Assembly (NCBI RefSeq): GCF_029542205.1
Contig: NZ_CP113783.1
Coordinates: 1,603,001 to 1,667,000, forward strand
DNA: 64,000 bases
Direction: 5' to 3'
From: Pseudoxanthomonas sp. SE1
GTDB lineage: Bacteria; Pseudomonadota; Gammaproteobacteria; Xanthomonadales; Xanthomonadaceae
Of this stretch, positions 54,138 to 63,438 are shown one piece after another. The stretch's first letter is position 1; each line of letters starts with the position of its first letter. The translations under genes and the position numbers were made by a program. A model generated the notes under the pieces. That model had not been told where the DNA came from. It saw nothing but the letters and a program-made list of their open reading frames with translations, and did no database searches.

Positions 54138-55814
54138 TCAATCCGCCTTGGGCGCCTTGCGTGCCATCAACTCGGCCAGGCGCGCGCGGGTATCGGTGCG
54201 GGTGATCGGTGCGTCCAGCAGGAACACACGCACACCATGTGCGGGCACTTCGGCCTGCAGGCGGTTGCGTACGCGCTGCTTCCTGCCGGTGAACGCATCG
54301 CGCCACTGGCCTGGCTGCAGGTGGTCGGAAACGGACAGCTTCGCCGGTGCATCCGCTTTGTTCAGCAGCACCAGTGCGGTCTGGTTGACGCCTTCGTGCT
54401 GCAGCACGCGGTAGAAGATCGCCTGGTCGCCCTTCATGCGCACGTTGAGCTGGAGGCCGCGCTGCAGGGCCGGTGTGTCGCGCCGCAGCTGGGCGATGCG
54501 CTTCAAGGGCGCGAAGATCGGGCTCTGCGGCGCAGCGTCGATGCGGTCCTGGCCGAAGTAGTTGCGGTTGCCGGCATGTTCCGCATGGCCGCGTTCGAAG
54601 CCGGTTTCCGAGCCGTAGTAGATCACCGGGATGCCGCGTGCGGTGAACAGCCAGTTGTGCGCATCGATGAAGCCTTCGTCCGTGGCGTTCATGCGCGCCA
54701 TGTCGTGGTTGTCGTAGAAGGTCATCAGGTCGTACGGGTTCGCGTACGGGCCGTCTTCCAGGTACAGCGCCTTGCCGATCTCCTCGTAGCTGGTGCCGGG
54801 TTTCTCGAACACCTCCGTCAGCTTCCCCTTCAGCGGGAAGTCCAGCACGCTGTAGCTGCCGTTGCGCACCCACGTGTGGCCGGCGATGCTGGCGGCGTCG
54901 TAGTTGAAGTTCTCGCCGAACATGAAGAACCCCGGCTTCTTCGCGCGCATGCGGTCGGCGAATTCCTTCCAGAACGCGTGCGGCATCCAGGCGATGGTGT
55001 CCACGCGGAACGCGGCCGCGCCCTGGTCGATCCACTGTCCGTACGCGCCGACCAGGTACTCCATCACCGCAGGATTGTTTTCGTTGAAGTCCGACAGCTG
55101 CGCCAGTCCGCCACCGGTGTTGTAGAACGCGTGCATCGGCTTGCCGCGCGGGTCCAGCCTGTCGGGGTCGAGGTTCTGATGATCGGCGATCAGCTTGCCG
55201 TCCTTGTCCCAGACCTTGCCGTACTGCGGCTGCATCTTCGGCATCGAATACGCGGGCGAGCCGTGGTTGCCGACGATATCGAGTACCACGTCGAGCTTCT
55301 GCTCCTTCATCGCCTTCGTGAAACCGGCGAAATCGAGCCCTTCGCTGGGCAGGTGCTCGTCGAGTCTGTAGAAGTTGATGCCCCAGTAGCCGTGGTAGCC
55401 GGTCTTGCCGCGGTCGGTGAACATGCCGGCCCATTTCACCTCCTCGCCACCGGTGAAGGCTTCGTCGGGGTTGTCGATGATCGGCGTGATCCACACCGAG
55501 GTGAAGCCGAGGTCGCGGATGTAGCCGGCGTTGTCGAGTACGCCCTTGAAGTCGCCGCCCAGGTAGCCGACGTTGTCGGTCTGGCCTTCGGGTGCGCCGG
55601 GGGTGGCGCGGTCGAAAGTCGGGTTCTTTCCGCCCTGGTCGCGATGGTCGTTCGACGGATCGCCATTGACGAAACGGTCCGTCAGCACGAAGTACACGGC
55701 TTCCTTCGCGAAGGGTTCGGTGGTGCCGTAGAAGGCGTCGGCTGCGAGCGCGACGCCGGGCATGCCGACCAGGGAGGCCAGCGCGATGGCGAGGGGGCGG
55801 CGGGCGTGCTTCAT
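54138..55814 (-). CDS. Secreted GH13 alpha-amylase/cyclomaltodextrinase-like enzyme
   Basis: Encodes 558 residues with a signal peptide (MKHARRPLAIALASLVGMPG, cleavage after ALA about 24). The GH13 barrel shows DVVLDIVGNH (region I), AAFRVDTIAWM (nucleophile Asp272), FMFGENFNYD (acid Glu301) and FYDNHDMARM (Asp371). A Ca-binding/N-terminal block YFVLTDRFVNGD is typical of subfamily amylases. It hydrolyses alpha-1,4-glucans outside the cytoplasm. Its ATG overlaps the MFS stop by one base (TGATG), so it is in one operon with the sugar importer. Confidence 0.93.
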   Translation of the reverse strand: MKHARRPLAIALASLVGMPGVALAADAFYGTTEPFAKEAVYFVLTDRFVNGDPSNDHRDQGGKNPTFDRATPGAPEGQTDNVGYLGGDFKGVLDNAGYIRDLGFTSVWITPIIDNPDEAFTGGEEVKWAGMFTDRGKTGYHGYWGINFYRLDEHLPSEGLDFAGFTKAMKEQKLDVVLDIVGNHGSPAYSMPKMQPQYGKVWDKDGKLIADHQNLDPDRLDPRGKPMHAFYNTGGGLAQLSDFNENNPAVMEYLVGAYGQWIDQGAAAFRVDTIAWMPHAFWKEFADRMRAKKPGFFMFGENFNYDAASIAGHTWVRNGSYSVLDFPLKGKLTEVFEKPGTSYEEIGKALYLEDGPYANPYDLMTFYDNHDMARMNATDEGFIDAHNWLFTARGIPVIYYGSETGFERGHAEHAGNRNYFGQDRIDAAPQSPIFAPLKRIAQLRRDTPALQRGLQLNVRMKGDQAIFYRVLQHEGVNQTALVLLNKADAPAKLSVSDHLQPGQWRDAFTGRKQRVRNRLQAEVPAHGVRVFLLDAPITRTDTRARLAELMARKAPKAD

Positions 55815-57199
55815 CAATGGGCCTGCGAGGAAAGAGGGGCGGGGCTGTGCGCGGGCTCGCGCACGAAGACAAGGGCGGCGGCGGCCAGCAGCAGGCTGCT
55901 GCCGCTGATGACCAGCGCGAACACGGATTCGTTCGCGAAGAAGATGCGCAGCGAAGGCCCGAGCAGCGTGGCGGCCACGATCTGCGGCACCACGATGAAC
56001 ATGTTGAAGATGCCCATGTAGATGCCCATCTTCTCCGCCGGGACATGGCTGGACAGCAGGGCGTACGGCATCGACAGGATGCTGGCCCACGCCACGCCGA
56101 CCAGCGCGAACGAGCCGATGAGCCAGGCCGGGTGCGGCACGAACCACATCGACAGGAAGCCGATGCCGCCCAACACCAGCGAGCCCGCATGCACCGCCTT
56201 GCGGTTGAGCGGGAAGCGCGCCGCATAGAAGCTCAGCAGCAAGGCGACCAGCATCGACGACAGCCCGTAGTAGCCCATGTACGAACCCACCAGGTCCGCC
56301 GCATTCTGGAACGCGGCATTGGTCGACTGGAAAGCCGCAGCCTGCGCGGGTACCGCCATGTCGAAGGCGGCGGGGTCGGGTGCGGGGGCCTTGAACACAT
56401 GCTCGGTCAGGCCGGGTGTGGCCATGCTCCACATGGCGAAGAACGCCAGCCAGCTGAAGAACTGCACCAGGCCGAGCCTCAGCATCTGCGCGGGCATGTG
56501 GATCACATGGTGCACGATCTCGCCGGCGAAGTTGCCGCGCCGCTTCTGTTCCTCGCGGAAGCGCTGCAGGTCTTCCGGCGGGTATTCGGGCGTGGTGAGG
56601 ATGGTCACCAGGATGCTGGCCATGAACACGAACGCGCCGATCGCGAACGCCACCTTCACCGAAGGCGGCACCACGCCGGGGCCGGCTTCGTTCGGCACGC
56701 CGAGCTGGGTGATGAACCACGGCAGGTTGCTGGCCACCCAGGTGCCCACGCCGATGATCAGCGTCTGTAGCACGAAACCGTAAGAGCGCTGCTCTTCCGG
56801 CAGCTTGTCCGCCACCAGCGCACGGAACGGTTCCATGCTGATGTTGATGCTGGCATCCAGCACCCACAGCAGGCCTGCCGCGATCCACAGCGTGGGCGAG
56901 TGCGGCATGAACACCAGCGCGATGGAGCTGAGGATGGCGCCGATGAGGAAGAACGGCCGGCGGCGCCCCAGGCGCGGATGCCAGGTGCGGTCGCTCAGAT
57001 AGCCGATCACCGGCTGCACCAGCAGGCCGGTCAGCGGTGCGGCGATCCACAACAGGGGCAGCGCATCCTTCTCCGCGCCCAGTGTCTGGAAGATGCGCGA
57101 CATGAAGCCGCCCTGCAGCGCGAAACCGAACTGGATGCCGAGGAAGCCGAACGACATGTTCCATATCTGCCAGAAGGACAGGCGGGGCTTGGCGGTCAT
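55814..57199 (-). CDS. MFS sugar transporter (SLC45/GPH-like, probable maltose importer)
   Basis: Encodes 461 residues with twelve membrane helices. N-terminal block FWQIWNMSFGFLGIQFGFALQ and signature LSDRTWHPRLGRRRPFFLIGA are typical of the SLC45-type sugar:cation symporters used by Xanthomonadaceae for sucrose or maltose. The long soluble loop about 200-270 includes charged helices. It should carry maltose/maltodextrins from periplasm to cytoplasm. It is the first gene of the leftward operon; the shared promoter region with the alpha-glucosidase holds a LacI-type operator 254 bp upstream. Confidence 0.9.
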   Translation of the reverse strand: MTAKPRLSFWQIWNMSFGFLGIQFGFALQGGFMSRIFQTLGAEKDALPLLWIAAPLTGLLVQPVIGYLSDRTWHPRLGRRRPFFLIGAILSSIALVFMPHSPTLWIAAGLLWVLDASINISMEPFRALVADKLPEEQRSYGFVLQTLIIGVGTWVASNLPWFITQLGVPNEAGPGVVPPSVKVAFAIGAFVFMASILVTILTTPEYPPEDLQRFREEQKRRGNFAGEIVHHVIHMPAQMLRLGLVQFFSWLAFFAMWSMATPGLTEHVFKAPAPDPAAFDMAVPAQAAAFQSTNAAFQNAADLVGSYMGYYGLSSMLVALLLSFYAARFPLNRKAVHAGSLVLGGIGFLSMWFVPHPAWLIGSFALVGVAWASILSMPYALLSSHVPAEKMGIYMGIFNMFIVVPQIVAATLLGPSLRIFFANESVFALVISGSSLLLAAAALVFVREPAHSPAPLSSQAH

Positions 57200-57573
57200 T
57201 CGGTATCCCTGGCGGTGCGATGCGGTCGGAGTGCGCGCACCCGATGGCGAGCGTCGCGGCATCTTGCCGGCATGCGCGTCCGATTCCATGCTGCACCGCA
57301 AACAATGCCGATGCGCGGAGACCGCCGCGCCGGAGCGCCGCCACGGCGCGTTGCGGCGAAGGAAACCGTTGGCACGCCTGCGTTTCGCGCGGTCGGATGC
57401 GCGATGGACCATCACCGGGGCGATCGGTGCCGCGTGGCCACGGCCGATCATCTGCATACGTATTCATGCACACCCATGACGACCTCCGCTCACGCATGCC
57501 GGTGGCTCGTGGAATAGTGGCGCCCGCCGAGCGCACCGGAGGGGTGCGCCGCGCATTGCGGACGGGTGCATCG
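57200..57573. other. 374-bp divergent promoter region of the sugar transporter and alpha-glucosidase
   Basis: Contains the LacI-type operator at 57453-57470 and probably both promoters. No small gene with a ribosome binding site is seen. The rest is ordinary GC-rich sequence without repeats. Confidence 0.5.
57453..57470 (+). promoter_or_regulatory. LacI-type operator TGCATACGTATTCATGCA
   Basis: An 18-bp element with a CG-centred ATACGTAT core. The exact reverse complement occurs upstream of the TonB receptor gene at 60295-60312. It lies 104 bp before the alpha-glucosidase ATG, between the two divergent sugar operons, and is best explained as the binding site of the LacI-family protein at 52933. 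Confidence 0.75.
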
Positions 57574-59190
57574 ATGACGAAGAACAACTGGTGGCGTGGT
57601 GCGGTGATCTACCAGATCTACCCCCGCAGCTTCCTGGACACCAACGGGGATGGCGTGGGCGACCTGCCGGGCATTGTCGAGAAGCTCGACTACATCGCCG
57701 GCCTGGGGGTGGACGCCATCTGGATCTCGCCGTTCTTCAAGTCGCCGATGGCGGACTTCGGCTACGACATCGCCGACTACCGCGATGTGGACCCGCTGTT
57801 CGGCACGCTGGCCGATTTCGACCGCCTGCTCGCCAAGGCGCACTCGCTGGGCGTCAAGGTGATGATCGACCAGGTGCTGAGCCACTGCTCGGTCGACCAC
57901 GCGTGGTTCAAGGAGAGCCGCGAGAGCCGCGACAACCCCAAGGCCGACTGGTACGTGTGGGCCGATCCGAAGGAAGACGGCACGCCGCCGAACAACTGGA
58001 TGTCGCTGTTCGGTGGCGTCGCATGGCGCTGGGAGCCGCGACGCGAGCAGTACTACCTGCACAACTTCCTGGCCAGCCAGCCGGACCTGAATTTCCACAA
58101 CCCGGCCGTGCAGCAGGCCACGCTGGACAATGTGCAGTTCTGGCTCGACAAGGGCGTGGATGGCCTGCGGCTGGACGCGATCAACTTCTGCTTCCACGAC
58201 GCGCAGTTGCGCGACAACCCGCCCAAGCCGAAAGAGAAGCGGGTCGGGCGCGGCTTCAGCCCCGACAATCCGTACGCGTACCAGTACCACTACTTCAACA
58301 ACACGCAGCCCGAGAACATCCCGTTCCTGGAGCGCCTGCGCGGACTGCTTGACCGCTATCCGGACGCGGCCGCGCTGGGCGAGATCTCGTCCGAGGACTC
58401 GCTGGCCACCACCGCCGAGTACGTCAGCGACCAGCGCCTGCACATGGGCTACAGCTTCGAGCTGCTGACCGATGACGGCAGCGCCGCCTACATCCGCGAC
58501 ACGGTCGAGCGGCTGGAGGCCGCGATGGTCGAAGGCTGGCCGTGCTGGGCAGTCTCCAACCACGACGTGCAGCGTGCGGTCACGCGCTGGGGCAACGGCG
58601 ATGCGTCGCCGGCACTGGCGGCTCAACTGGTTGCGCTGGTGTGTTCGTTGCGGGGCTCGGTCTGCCTGTACCAGGGCGAAGAACTCGGGCTCCCCGAAGC
58701 CGACGTGCCCTACGAAGCGCTGCAGGATCCGTACGGCAAGACCTTCTGGCCGAACTTCAAGGGCCGCGATGGCTGCCGCACGCCGATGCCATGGAACGAG
58801 GGCGAACAGGCCGGTTTCAGCCACGGCACTCCGTGGTTGCCGATCCCGGCCGAACACCGCGCGATCAACGTCGCCGCGCAGGAAGCCGATGCCGGTTCCA
58901 TCCTCAACCAGGTGCGCCGCTTCCTCGCGTGGCGACGTACCCAGCCGGCATTGCGCGTGGGCAGCATCCGTTTCCTGGATGCCCCCGAACCGGTGCTCGC
59001 CTTCGTGCGCGAGACCGAAGGCGCTGCGATGCTGGTGGTCTTCAACCTGTCGCCGCGCGACGCCTCGTGGGCGCTGCCCGCCGGGATCGAGCCGCGTGCG
59101 GTGGACAGCCACCGGCTGCCATCCGGCACCCTGCAGGATGGCAGGCTCATGCTGCCGCCGCGTGGCGTGTACTACGCCCTCATCGATTGA
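57574..59190 (+). CDS. GH13 alpha-glucosidase / alpha-glucosyl transfer enzyme
   Basis: Encodes 538 residues, exactly the size of the Xanthomonas XgtA-type enzyme. Blocks: RGAVIYQIYPRSFLDTNGDGVGD, MIDQVLSH, VDGLRLDAINF (nucleophile Asp201), ALGEISSED (acid/base Glu270) and AVSNHDVQRA (Asp331). There is no signal peptide, so it is cytosolic and splits maltose and short maltodextrins, with transglucosylation possible. The start 57574 follows the operator region; upstream frame is not coding. Cotranscribed with the esterase 18 bp downstream. Confidence 0.95.
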   Translation: MTKNNWWRGAVIYQIYPRSFLDTNGDGVGDLPGIVEKLDYIAGLGVDAIWISPFFKSPMADFGYDIADYRDVDPLFGTLADFDRLLAKAHSLGVKVMIDQVLSHCSVDHAWFKESRESRDNPKADWYVWADPKEDGTPPNNWMSLFGGVAWRWEPRREQYYLHNFLASQPDLNFHNPAVQQATLDNVQFWLDKGVDGLRLDAINFCFHDAQLRDNPPKPKEKRVGRGFSPDNPYAYQYHYFNNTQPENIPFLERLRGLLDRYPDAAALGEISSEDSLATTAEYVSDQRLHMGYSFELLTDDGSAAYIRDTVERLEAAMVEGWPCWAVSNHDVQRAVTRWGNGDASPALAAQLVALVCSLRGSVCLYQGEELGLPEADVPYEALQDPYGKTFWPNFKGRDGCRTPMPWNEGEQAGFSHGTPWLPIPAEHRAINVAAQEADAGSILNQVRRFLAWRRTQPALRVGSIRFLDAPEPVLAFVRETEGAAMLVVFNLSPRDASWALPAGIEPRAVDSHRLPSGTLQDGRLMLPPRGVYYALID

Positions 59191-59207
59191 CGCAACGGGA
59201 TACGAAG

Positions 59208-60134
59208 ATGGGCATGTGCATGGGCAGGATCGGGATTGCGCTGCTGCTGGCCGCCGCCTCGCTCGGGGCGCAGGCACAGGAGCGCGCGGCCGCCATCCCC
59301 GCTGCGCAGGTCGTGGCCGGCGAAGGCGTCACCGGCACGCTGCTGCGGCACGCGCAGTTCCCTTCCCGTCGTGTCGCAGCGAGGAACGTGGACGTCTGGT
59401 TGCCGCCCGGCTACACGGAAGCGGAAGGCACGCGTTATCCCGTGCTCTACATGCACGACGGCCAGAACGTGTTCGATCCGTCGACCTCGTACACCCGCGT
59501 GGACTGGGGCGTGGACGAGGCGATGACACGCCTGATCGCCAACGGGCATGCGCGCGCGGCCATCGTCGTCGCGGTGTGGAACACGCCGAAGCGCCTGCAG
59601 GAATACATGCCGCGCAAGGCCATCGATGGCGAAACATTCATCCCCACGCCGGGTGATCCGCCGTTTCCCACGGCCGAGATCGTCGCGGACGATTACCTGG
59701 CCTTCCTCGTCACCGAGCTGAAGCCGTTCATCGATGCGCAGTACCGCACGCTCACCGGTCCGGCGGACACCTTCGTGATGGGGTCCAGCATGGGCGGGCT
59801 GATCTCCGCATACGCGGTGACCGAATATCCGCAGGTGTTCGGCGGGGCAGGGTGCGTATCCACGCACTGGCCGATCGCAGGCGGCATCGTCGAAGGCTAC
59901 GTGGCGAAACACCTGCCTGCGCCCGGCGGCAACCGTTTCTACTTCGACTACGGCACCGAGGCCATCGACGCGCTGTACGAGCCCTACCAGCAGCGTGTCG
60001 ACAGCGTGATGCGCGCGCGTGGCTATCGTCCGGGCGTGGATTTCCTGAGCCACCGCTACCTGGGCGCGAACCATAACGAAGCGGCGTGGCGGGATCGCAT
60101 CGAAGTGCCGCTGGGCTTCCTGCTGCGGCCCTGA
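59208..60134 (+). CDS. Secreted esterase-D-fold alpha/beta hydrolase
   Basis: Encodes 308 residues with a signal peptide (about 1-24, ending AQAQ). The domain is of the putative esterase/trilactone hydrolase kind: RYPVLYMHDGQNVFDPSTSY, the nucleophile elbow FVMGSSMGGLIS (Ser about 193), and a terminal His in GANHNEAAWRDRI. In sugar loci such hydrolases may remove ester decorations from glucans, or act on siderophore-like esters. The former fits the context. It is 18 bp after the alpha-glucosidase. Confidence 0.85.
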   Translation: MGMCMGRIGIALLLAAASLGAQAQERAAAIPAAQVVAGEGVTGTLLRHAQFPSRRVAARNVDVWLPPGYTEAEGTRYPVLYMHDGQNVFDPSTSYTRVDWGVDEAMTRLIANGHARAAIVVAVWNTPKRLQEYMPRKAIDGETFIPTPGDPPFPTAEIVADDYLAFLVTELKPFIDAQYRTLTGPADTFVMGSSMGGLISAYAVTEYPQVFGGAGCVSTHWPIAGGIVEGYVAKHLPAPGGNRFYFDYGTEAIDALYEPYQQRVDSVMRARGYRPGVDFLSHRYLGANHNEAAWRDRIEVPLGFLLRP

Positions 60135-60449
60135 CGGCAGCGCCTTCGCGCGCGCGCCCCACCGCCGGCGTGCGCGCATGATCGCGCGCCGCGCGTGGCG
60201 ACCTGTTGCCTGAACGACCACGACGATGCCTTCATCGTGCGTGCGCGTGGTCGTCCGCGCCCACGGAACCCGTGTTACGCCAGTGCGTGGAATATGCATG
60301 AATACGTATGCAGCGCGGATTGTGCAGCTGCGCGCGCCACTACCATTGCCGCACGTTTCGGGGCACTTGCCCCTGGCGTGGCAGACCCGGGCGATCGCAT
60401 CGTGCGACGCACCCGGTTCATCGCATACAACGTCCTTGGAGAGGGGAAC
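60135..60449. other. 315-bp upstream region of the maltodextrin TonB receptor
   Basis: Holds the LacI-type operator at 60295-60312, about 140 bp before the receptor ATG. No additional gene is visible. The region just before the ATG contains the strong ribosome binding site GGAGAGGGGAAC. Confidence 0.5.
60295..60312 (+). promoter_or_regulatory. LacI-type operator TGCATGAATACGTATGCA
   Basis: The exact reverse complement of the element at 57453-57470, including the ATACGTAT core. Its position suggests control of the TonB receptor by the same regulator as the sugar operons. Confidence 0.75.
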
Positions 60450-63218
60450 ATGCAACTCAAGCGCAACCTGCTGAGCGCGGCGTTGGCGTCCGCCATCGCG
60501 CTCACCGCGACGGGCGTACAGGCCCAGACCGCCGAAACCGCCGACGAACAGACGCAATCGACCGATGCCACCGAGCTGGAAACGGTGGTGGTGACGGGCA
60601 TCCGCCGCGGCATCGAGAGCGCGATTTCGGTCAAGCGCGATTCCACTTCCATCGTCGAGGCGGTATCCGCCGAAGACATCGGCAAGCTGCCGGATGTCAG
60701 CATCGGCGAATCCATCGGCCGCCTGCCCGGCCTGGCCGCGCAGCGCGTCGCGGGTCGTGCGCAGGTGATCAGCGTGCGCGGCCTGTCGCCCGATTTCTCC
60801 ACCACGCTGCTCAACGGTCGCGAGATGGTCAGCACCGGCGACAACCGCAGCGTCGAGTTCGACCAGTATCCGTCCGAGCTGGTCGGTGGCGTGACGGTGT
60901 ACAAGACACCCGATGCCGGCCTCATCGGCCAGGGCCTGTCGGGCACCATCGACATGCAGACCGTGCGCCCGTTGAGCTTCGATGCGCCGGTGGGCACCGT
61001 CGGCGTGCGCGGCCAGCGCAACTCGCTGGGCGCGGCGGCCGATGCGTCGGCCTACGGCGAGCGCATCAACGCCAGCTACATCACCCAGAACGAAGCGCGC
61101 ACGTTCGGCTTCTCGATCGGGTATTCGCATACCACCACGCCGATCCAGGAAAACCAGGTGGGCCTGTACGAGCCCTGGCAGGCCATCGGCGACAACTGGC
61201 GCCCGGGCGTGCCGGCCGGCACGTTCTATTCCGACGGCATCAAGGCGTTGCGCCGCACCGGCGAAACCAAGCGTGATGGCGTGATGGCCACGGTGCAGTT
61301 CCGTCCGTCGAACGCGTGGACGAGCACGCTGGACCTGTTCCATTCGGAAGCCGAGCAGGTCGATACGGCCAACCAGTTCGAAGTCCATATCGGCGACTAC
61401 AACGGCGGCTATGGCCGTCTGGACGTCACCAATCCCGTCATCAACGGCGACAACACGTTCACCGGCGGCACCATGGGCAACGTGTACCCGCTGGTGCGCG
61501 GCATGTACAACCGTCGCGAAGACGAGATCAACGCCTTCGGCTGGAACAACGAGTTCACGACCGGCCAGGTGCGCATCATCGCCGACGTGGGCTGGTCCCG
61601 CGCCAAGCGTGACGAGCTCAACCTCGAGAACAACACGCAGCTGCTGCCGGCACCGCAGCTGGACACGCTGCAGCTGCAGATCCGGAACAACGGCTTCTCG
61701 CAGATCAACCCCGGTCGCGACTATTCGAACCCGGAGTCGCTGTACCTGACCGGCACGATCTACGGCTCGGGCTACGGCAAGGTGCCGAGCGTCGTCGATG
61801 AACTCCGCACCGGCAAGCTGGCAGCATCGTTCCCGGCGCCGGCGTTCCTGTCCTGGATGTCGGACATCGATGTCGGCCTGAACTACGCCGACCGCGAGAA
61901 GAACAAGCGCCAGCCCGAGGCCAACATCAACCTGGGCCCGCAAGGCAACACGACGATCGGGTCCGACCTGCAGTACCGTCCGGTCGACCTCGGCTTTGCC
62001 GGCATCGGCTATATCCCGTCCTGGAACGTGCCCGCAGCCGTCGCGCGCTACATGACGTTCGAGCCGAGCGACAGCGCATTCCCGTATCTCGTCGCCAAGG
62101 CGTGGGACGTGCGCGAGAAGACCACCACGGCCTACGTGCGCGGCAACATCGACACCGCGTGGGGCAACGTGAGCGTGCGCGGCAACGCGGGCGTGCAGGT
62201 CCAGCACGTCGACCAGTCCTCCGATGCGATCAGGCTCAGTGGCGGCAGCAATCCGCTGCCCATCCACATGGGCAAGACCTTCACCGACGTGCTGCCGAGC
62301 ATGAACCTGGCGTTCGGTTTCGACAACGACCAGACCCTGCGCGTCGCGATGGCCAAGCAGGTGGCGCGTCCGCGCGTGGACCAGCTGCGCGCTTCGCTGG
62401 AAGTCACGGCGTCGGACGGTCCGGACCAGAACAACGGCACCGGCCTGCGCAACAGCTTCGCCAGCGGCGGCAATCCGCTGCTGGATCCGTGGCGGGCGTA
62501 TGCGTTCGACGTGTCCTACGAGAAGTACTTCGGCACCAAGGCGTATGTGGCGGCGGCGTACTTCTACAAGGACCTGCAGTCGTACATCTATACCCAGACC
62601 GATCCGTTCTACGATCTGTCGGACTACACGTCCGACATCCCGCCGCACCCGAACTTCCCGGGCGTCGGTGTCAACCCGACGGGCAGCTACTCGCGGCCGG
62701 TGAACGGCGAGGGCGGGACGCTGCAGGGTCTGGAGCTGTCGGCGTCGCTGCCGTTCGACATGTTCAGCGATGCACTGCAGGGCTTCGGTGCGGTGGCCAG
62801 CGCCACGTTCAACGACAGCAACATCCAGATCCGCGACCCGGAGAGTGCGTCCAGCGTGGGTGCGGGCGACATCGACCTGCCGGGCCTGTCCAAGCGGGTC
62901 TACAACCTGACGGTGTACTTCGAGAAGAACGGCTTCGAGGCGCGCATCAACCAGCGTCGGCGTTCGGACTTCATCGGTGAGATCGGCAACTTCAACGGCA
63001 ACCGCACGCTGCGTTACGTGGTCGGCGAGAACATCACCGACGCGCAGGTCAGCTACACGTTCCCGGACGGGCATGCGCTCGGTGGCCTGAGCGTGCTGTT
63101 CCAGGCCAGCAACCTGACCGACGAGGCCTACCAGACCTACGCCGGCACCAAGGATCGTCCGCTGGAATACGTCGAGTGGGGCCGCAGCTACCTGCTGGGC
63201 GTCAGCTACAAGTTCTGA
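60450..63218 (+). CDS. TonB-dependent receptor, maltodextrin type
   Basis: Encodes 922 residues. Signal peptide (MQLKRNLLSAALASAIALTA, ending VQA), TonB-box region ELETVVVTGIRRGIESAIS, a plug with SIVEAVSAEDIGKLPDVSIGES and LNGREMVSTGDNRSVEFDQYPSEL, then a large barrel ending WGRSYLLGVSYKF. The GKLPD and NGRE blocks are typical of carbohydrate-type receptors (MalA and similar) rather than siderophore ones. It would import oligosaccharides across the outer membrane, feeding the transporter and glucosidases nearby. Transcribed alone; a strong terminator follows. Confidence 0.93.
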   Translation: MQLKRNLLSAALASAIALTATGVQAQTAETADEQTQSTDATELETVVVTGIRRGIESAISVKRDSTSIVEAVSAEDIGKLPDVSIGESIGRLPGLAAQRVAGRAQVISVRGLSPDFSTTLLNGREMVSTGDNRSVEFDQYPSELVGGVTVYKTPDAGLIGQGLSGTIDMQTVRPLSFDAPVGTVGVRGQRNSLGAAADASAYGERINASYITQNEARTFGFSIGYSHTTTPIQENQVGLYEPWQAIGDNWRPGVPAGTFYSDGIKALRRTGETKRDGVMATVQFRPSNAWTSTLDLFHSEAEQVDTANQFEVHIGDYNGGYGRLDVTNPVINGDNTFTGGTMGNVYPLVRGMYNRREDEINAFGWNNEFTTGQVRIIADVGWSRAKRDELNLENNTQLLPAPQLDTLQLQIRNNGFSQINPGRDYSNPESLYLTGTIYGSGYGKVPSVVDELRTGKLAASFPAPAFLSWMSDIDVGLNYADREKNKRQPEANINLGPQGNTTIGSDLQYRPVDLGFAGIGYIPSWNVPAAVARYMTFEPSDSAFPYLVAKAWDVREKTTTAYVRGNIDTAWGNVSVRGNAGVQVQHVDQSSDAIRLSGGSNPLPIHMGKTFTDVLPSMNLAFGFDNDQTLRVAMAKQVARPRVDQLRASLEVTASDGPDQNNGTGLRNSFASGGNPLLDPWRAYAFDVSYEKYFGTKAYVAAAYFYKDLQSYIYTQTDPFYDLSDYTSDIPPHPNFPGVGVNPTGSYSRPVNGEGGTLQGLELSASLPFDMFSDALQGFGAVASATFNDSNIQIRDPESASSVGAGDIDLPGLSKRVYNLTVYFEKNGFEARINQRRRSDFIGEIGNFNGNRTLRYVVGENITDAQVSYTFPDGHALGGLSVLFQASNLTDEAYQTYAGTKDRPLEYVEWGRSYLLGVSYKF

Positions 63219-63241
63219 TCCACGCGATATCTTGTTCTCCC

Positions 63242-63276
63242 AGCCCGTCGGCCTTGTGCCGGCGGGCTTTTTCTTT
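63242..63276 (+). terminator. Rho-independent terminator after the TonB receptor
   Basis: AGCCCGTCGGC, a 5-base loop and GCCGGCGGGCT form an 11-bp stem with one G-T wobble, followed by TTTTCTTT. It lies 24 nt beyond the receptor stop. Confidence 0.9.
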
Positions 63277-63438
63277 GGGAGGGGACAAGACTGGCTGTAG
63301 GCACCGTGTCTACGCGCGCGGATGGAGACGTGGATTCAACGAAGCTGAGTACATCAGCGAGGTTTCACGCGTTTTCACGAGGATCGACGTACCGGATATC
63401 TGCCAACGCCGTTTGTCGGGCATCTGGCGCCCCCCTAG

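Noticed and set aside
54138..57587. Amylase frame extended upstream over the whole MFS gene
   Set aside because: The signal peptide beginning at 55814 and the TGATG overlap with the MFS stop define the true start. The extension is out-of-frame MFS sequence.
59172..63074. A 1300-codon minus-strand frame opposite the esterase and TonB receptor
   Set aside because: Antisense shadow of genes with clear signal peptides, plug and barrel motifs. Composition is that of reversed GC-rich codons.
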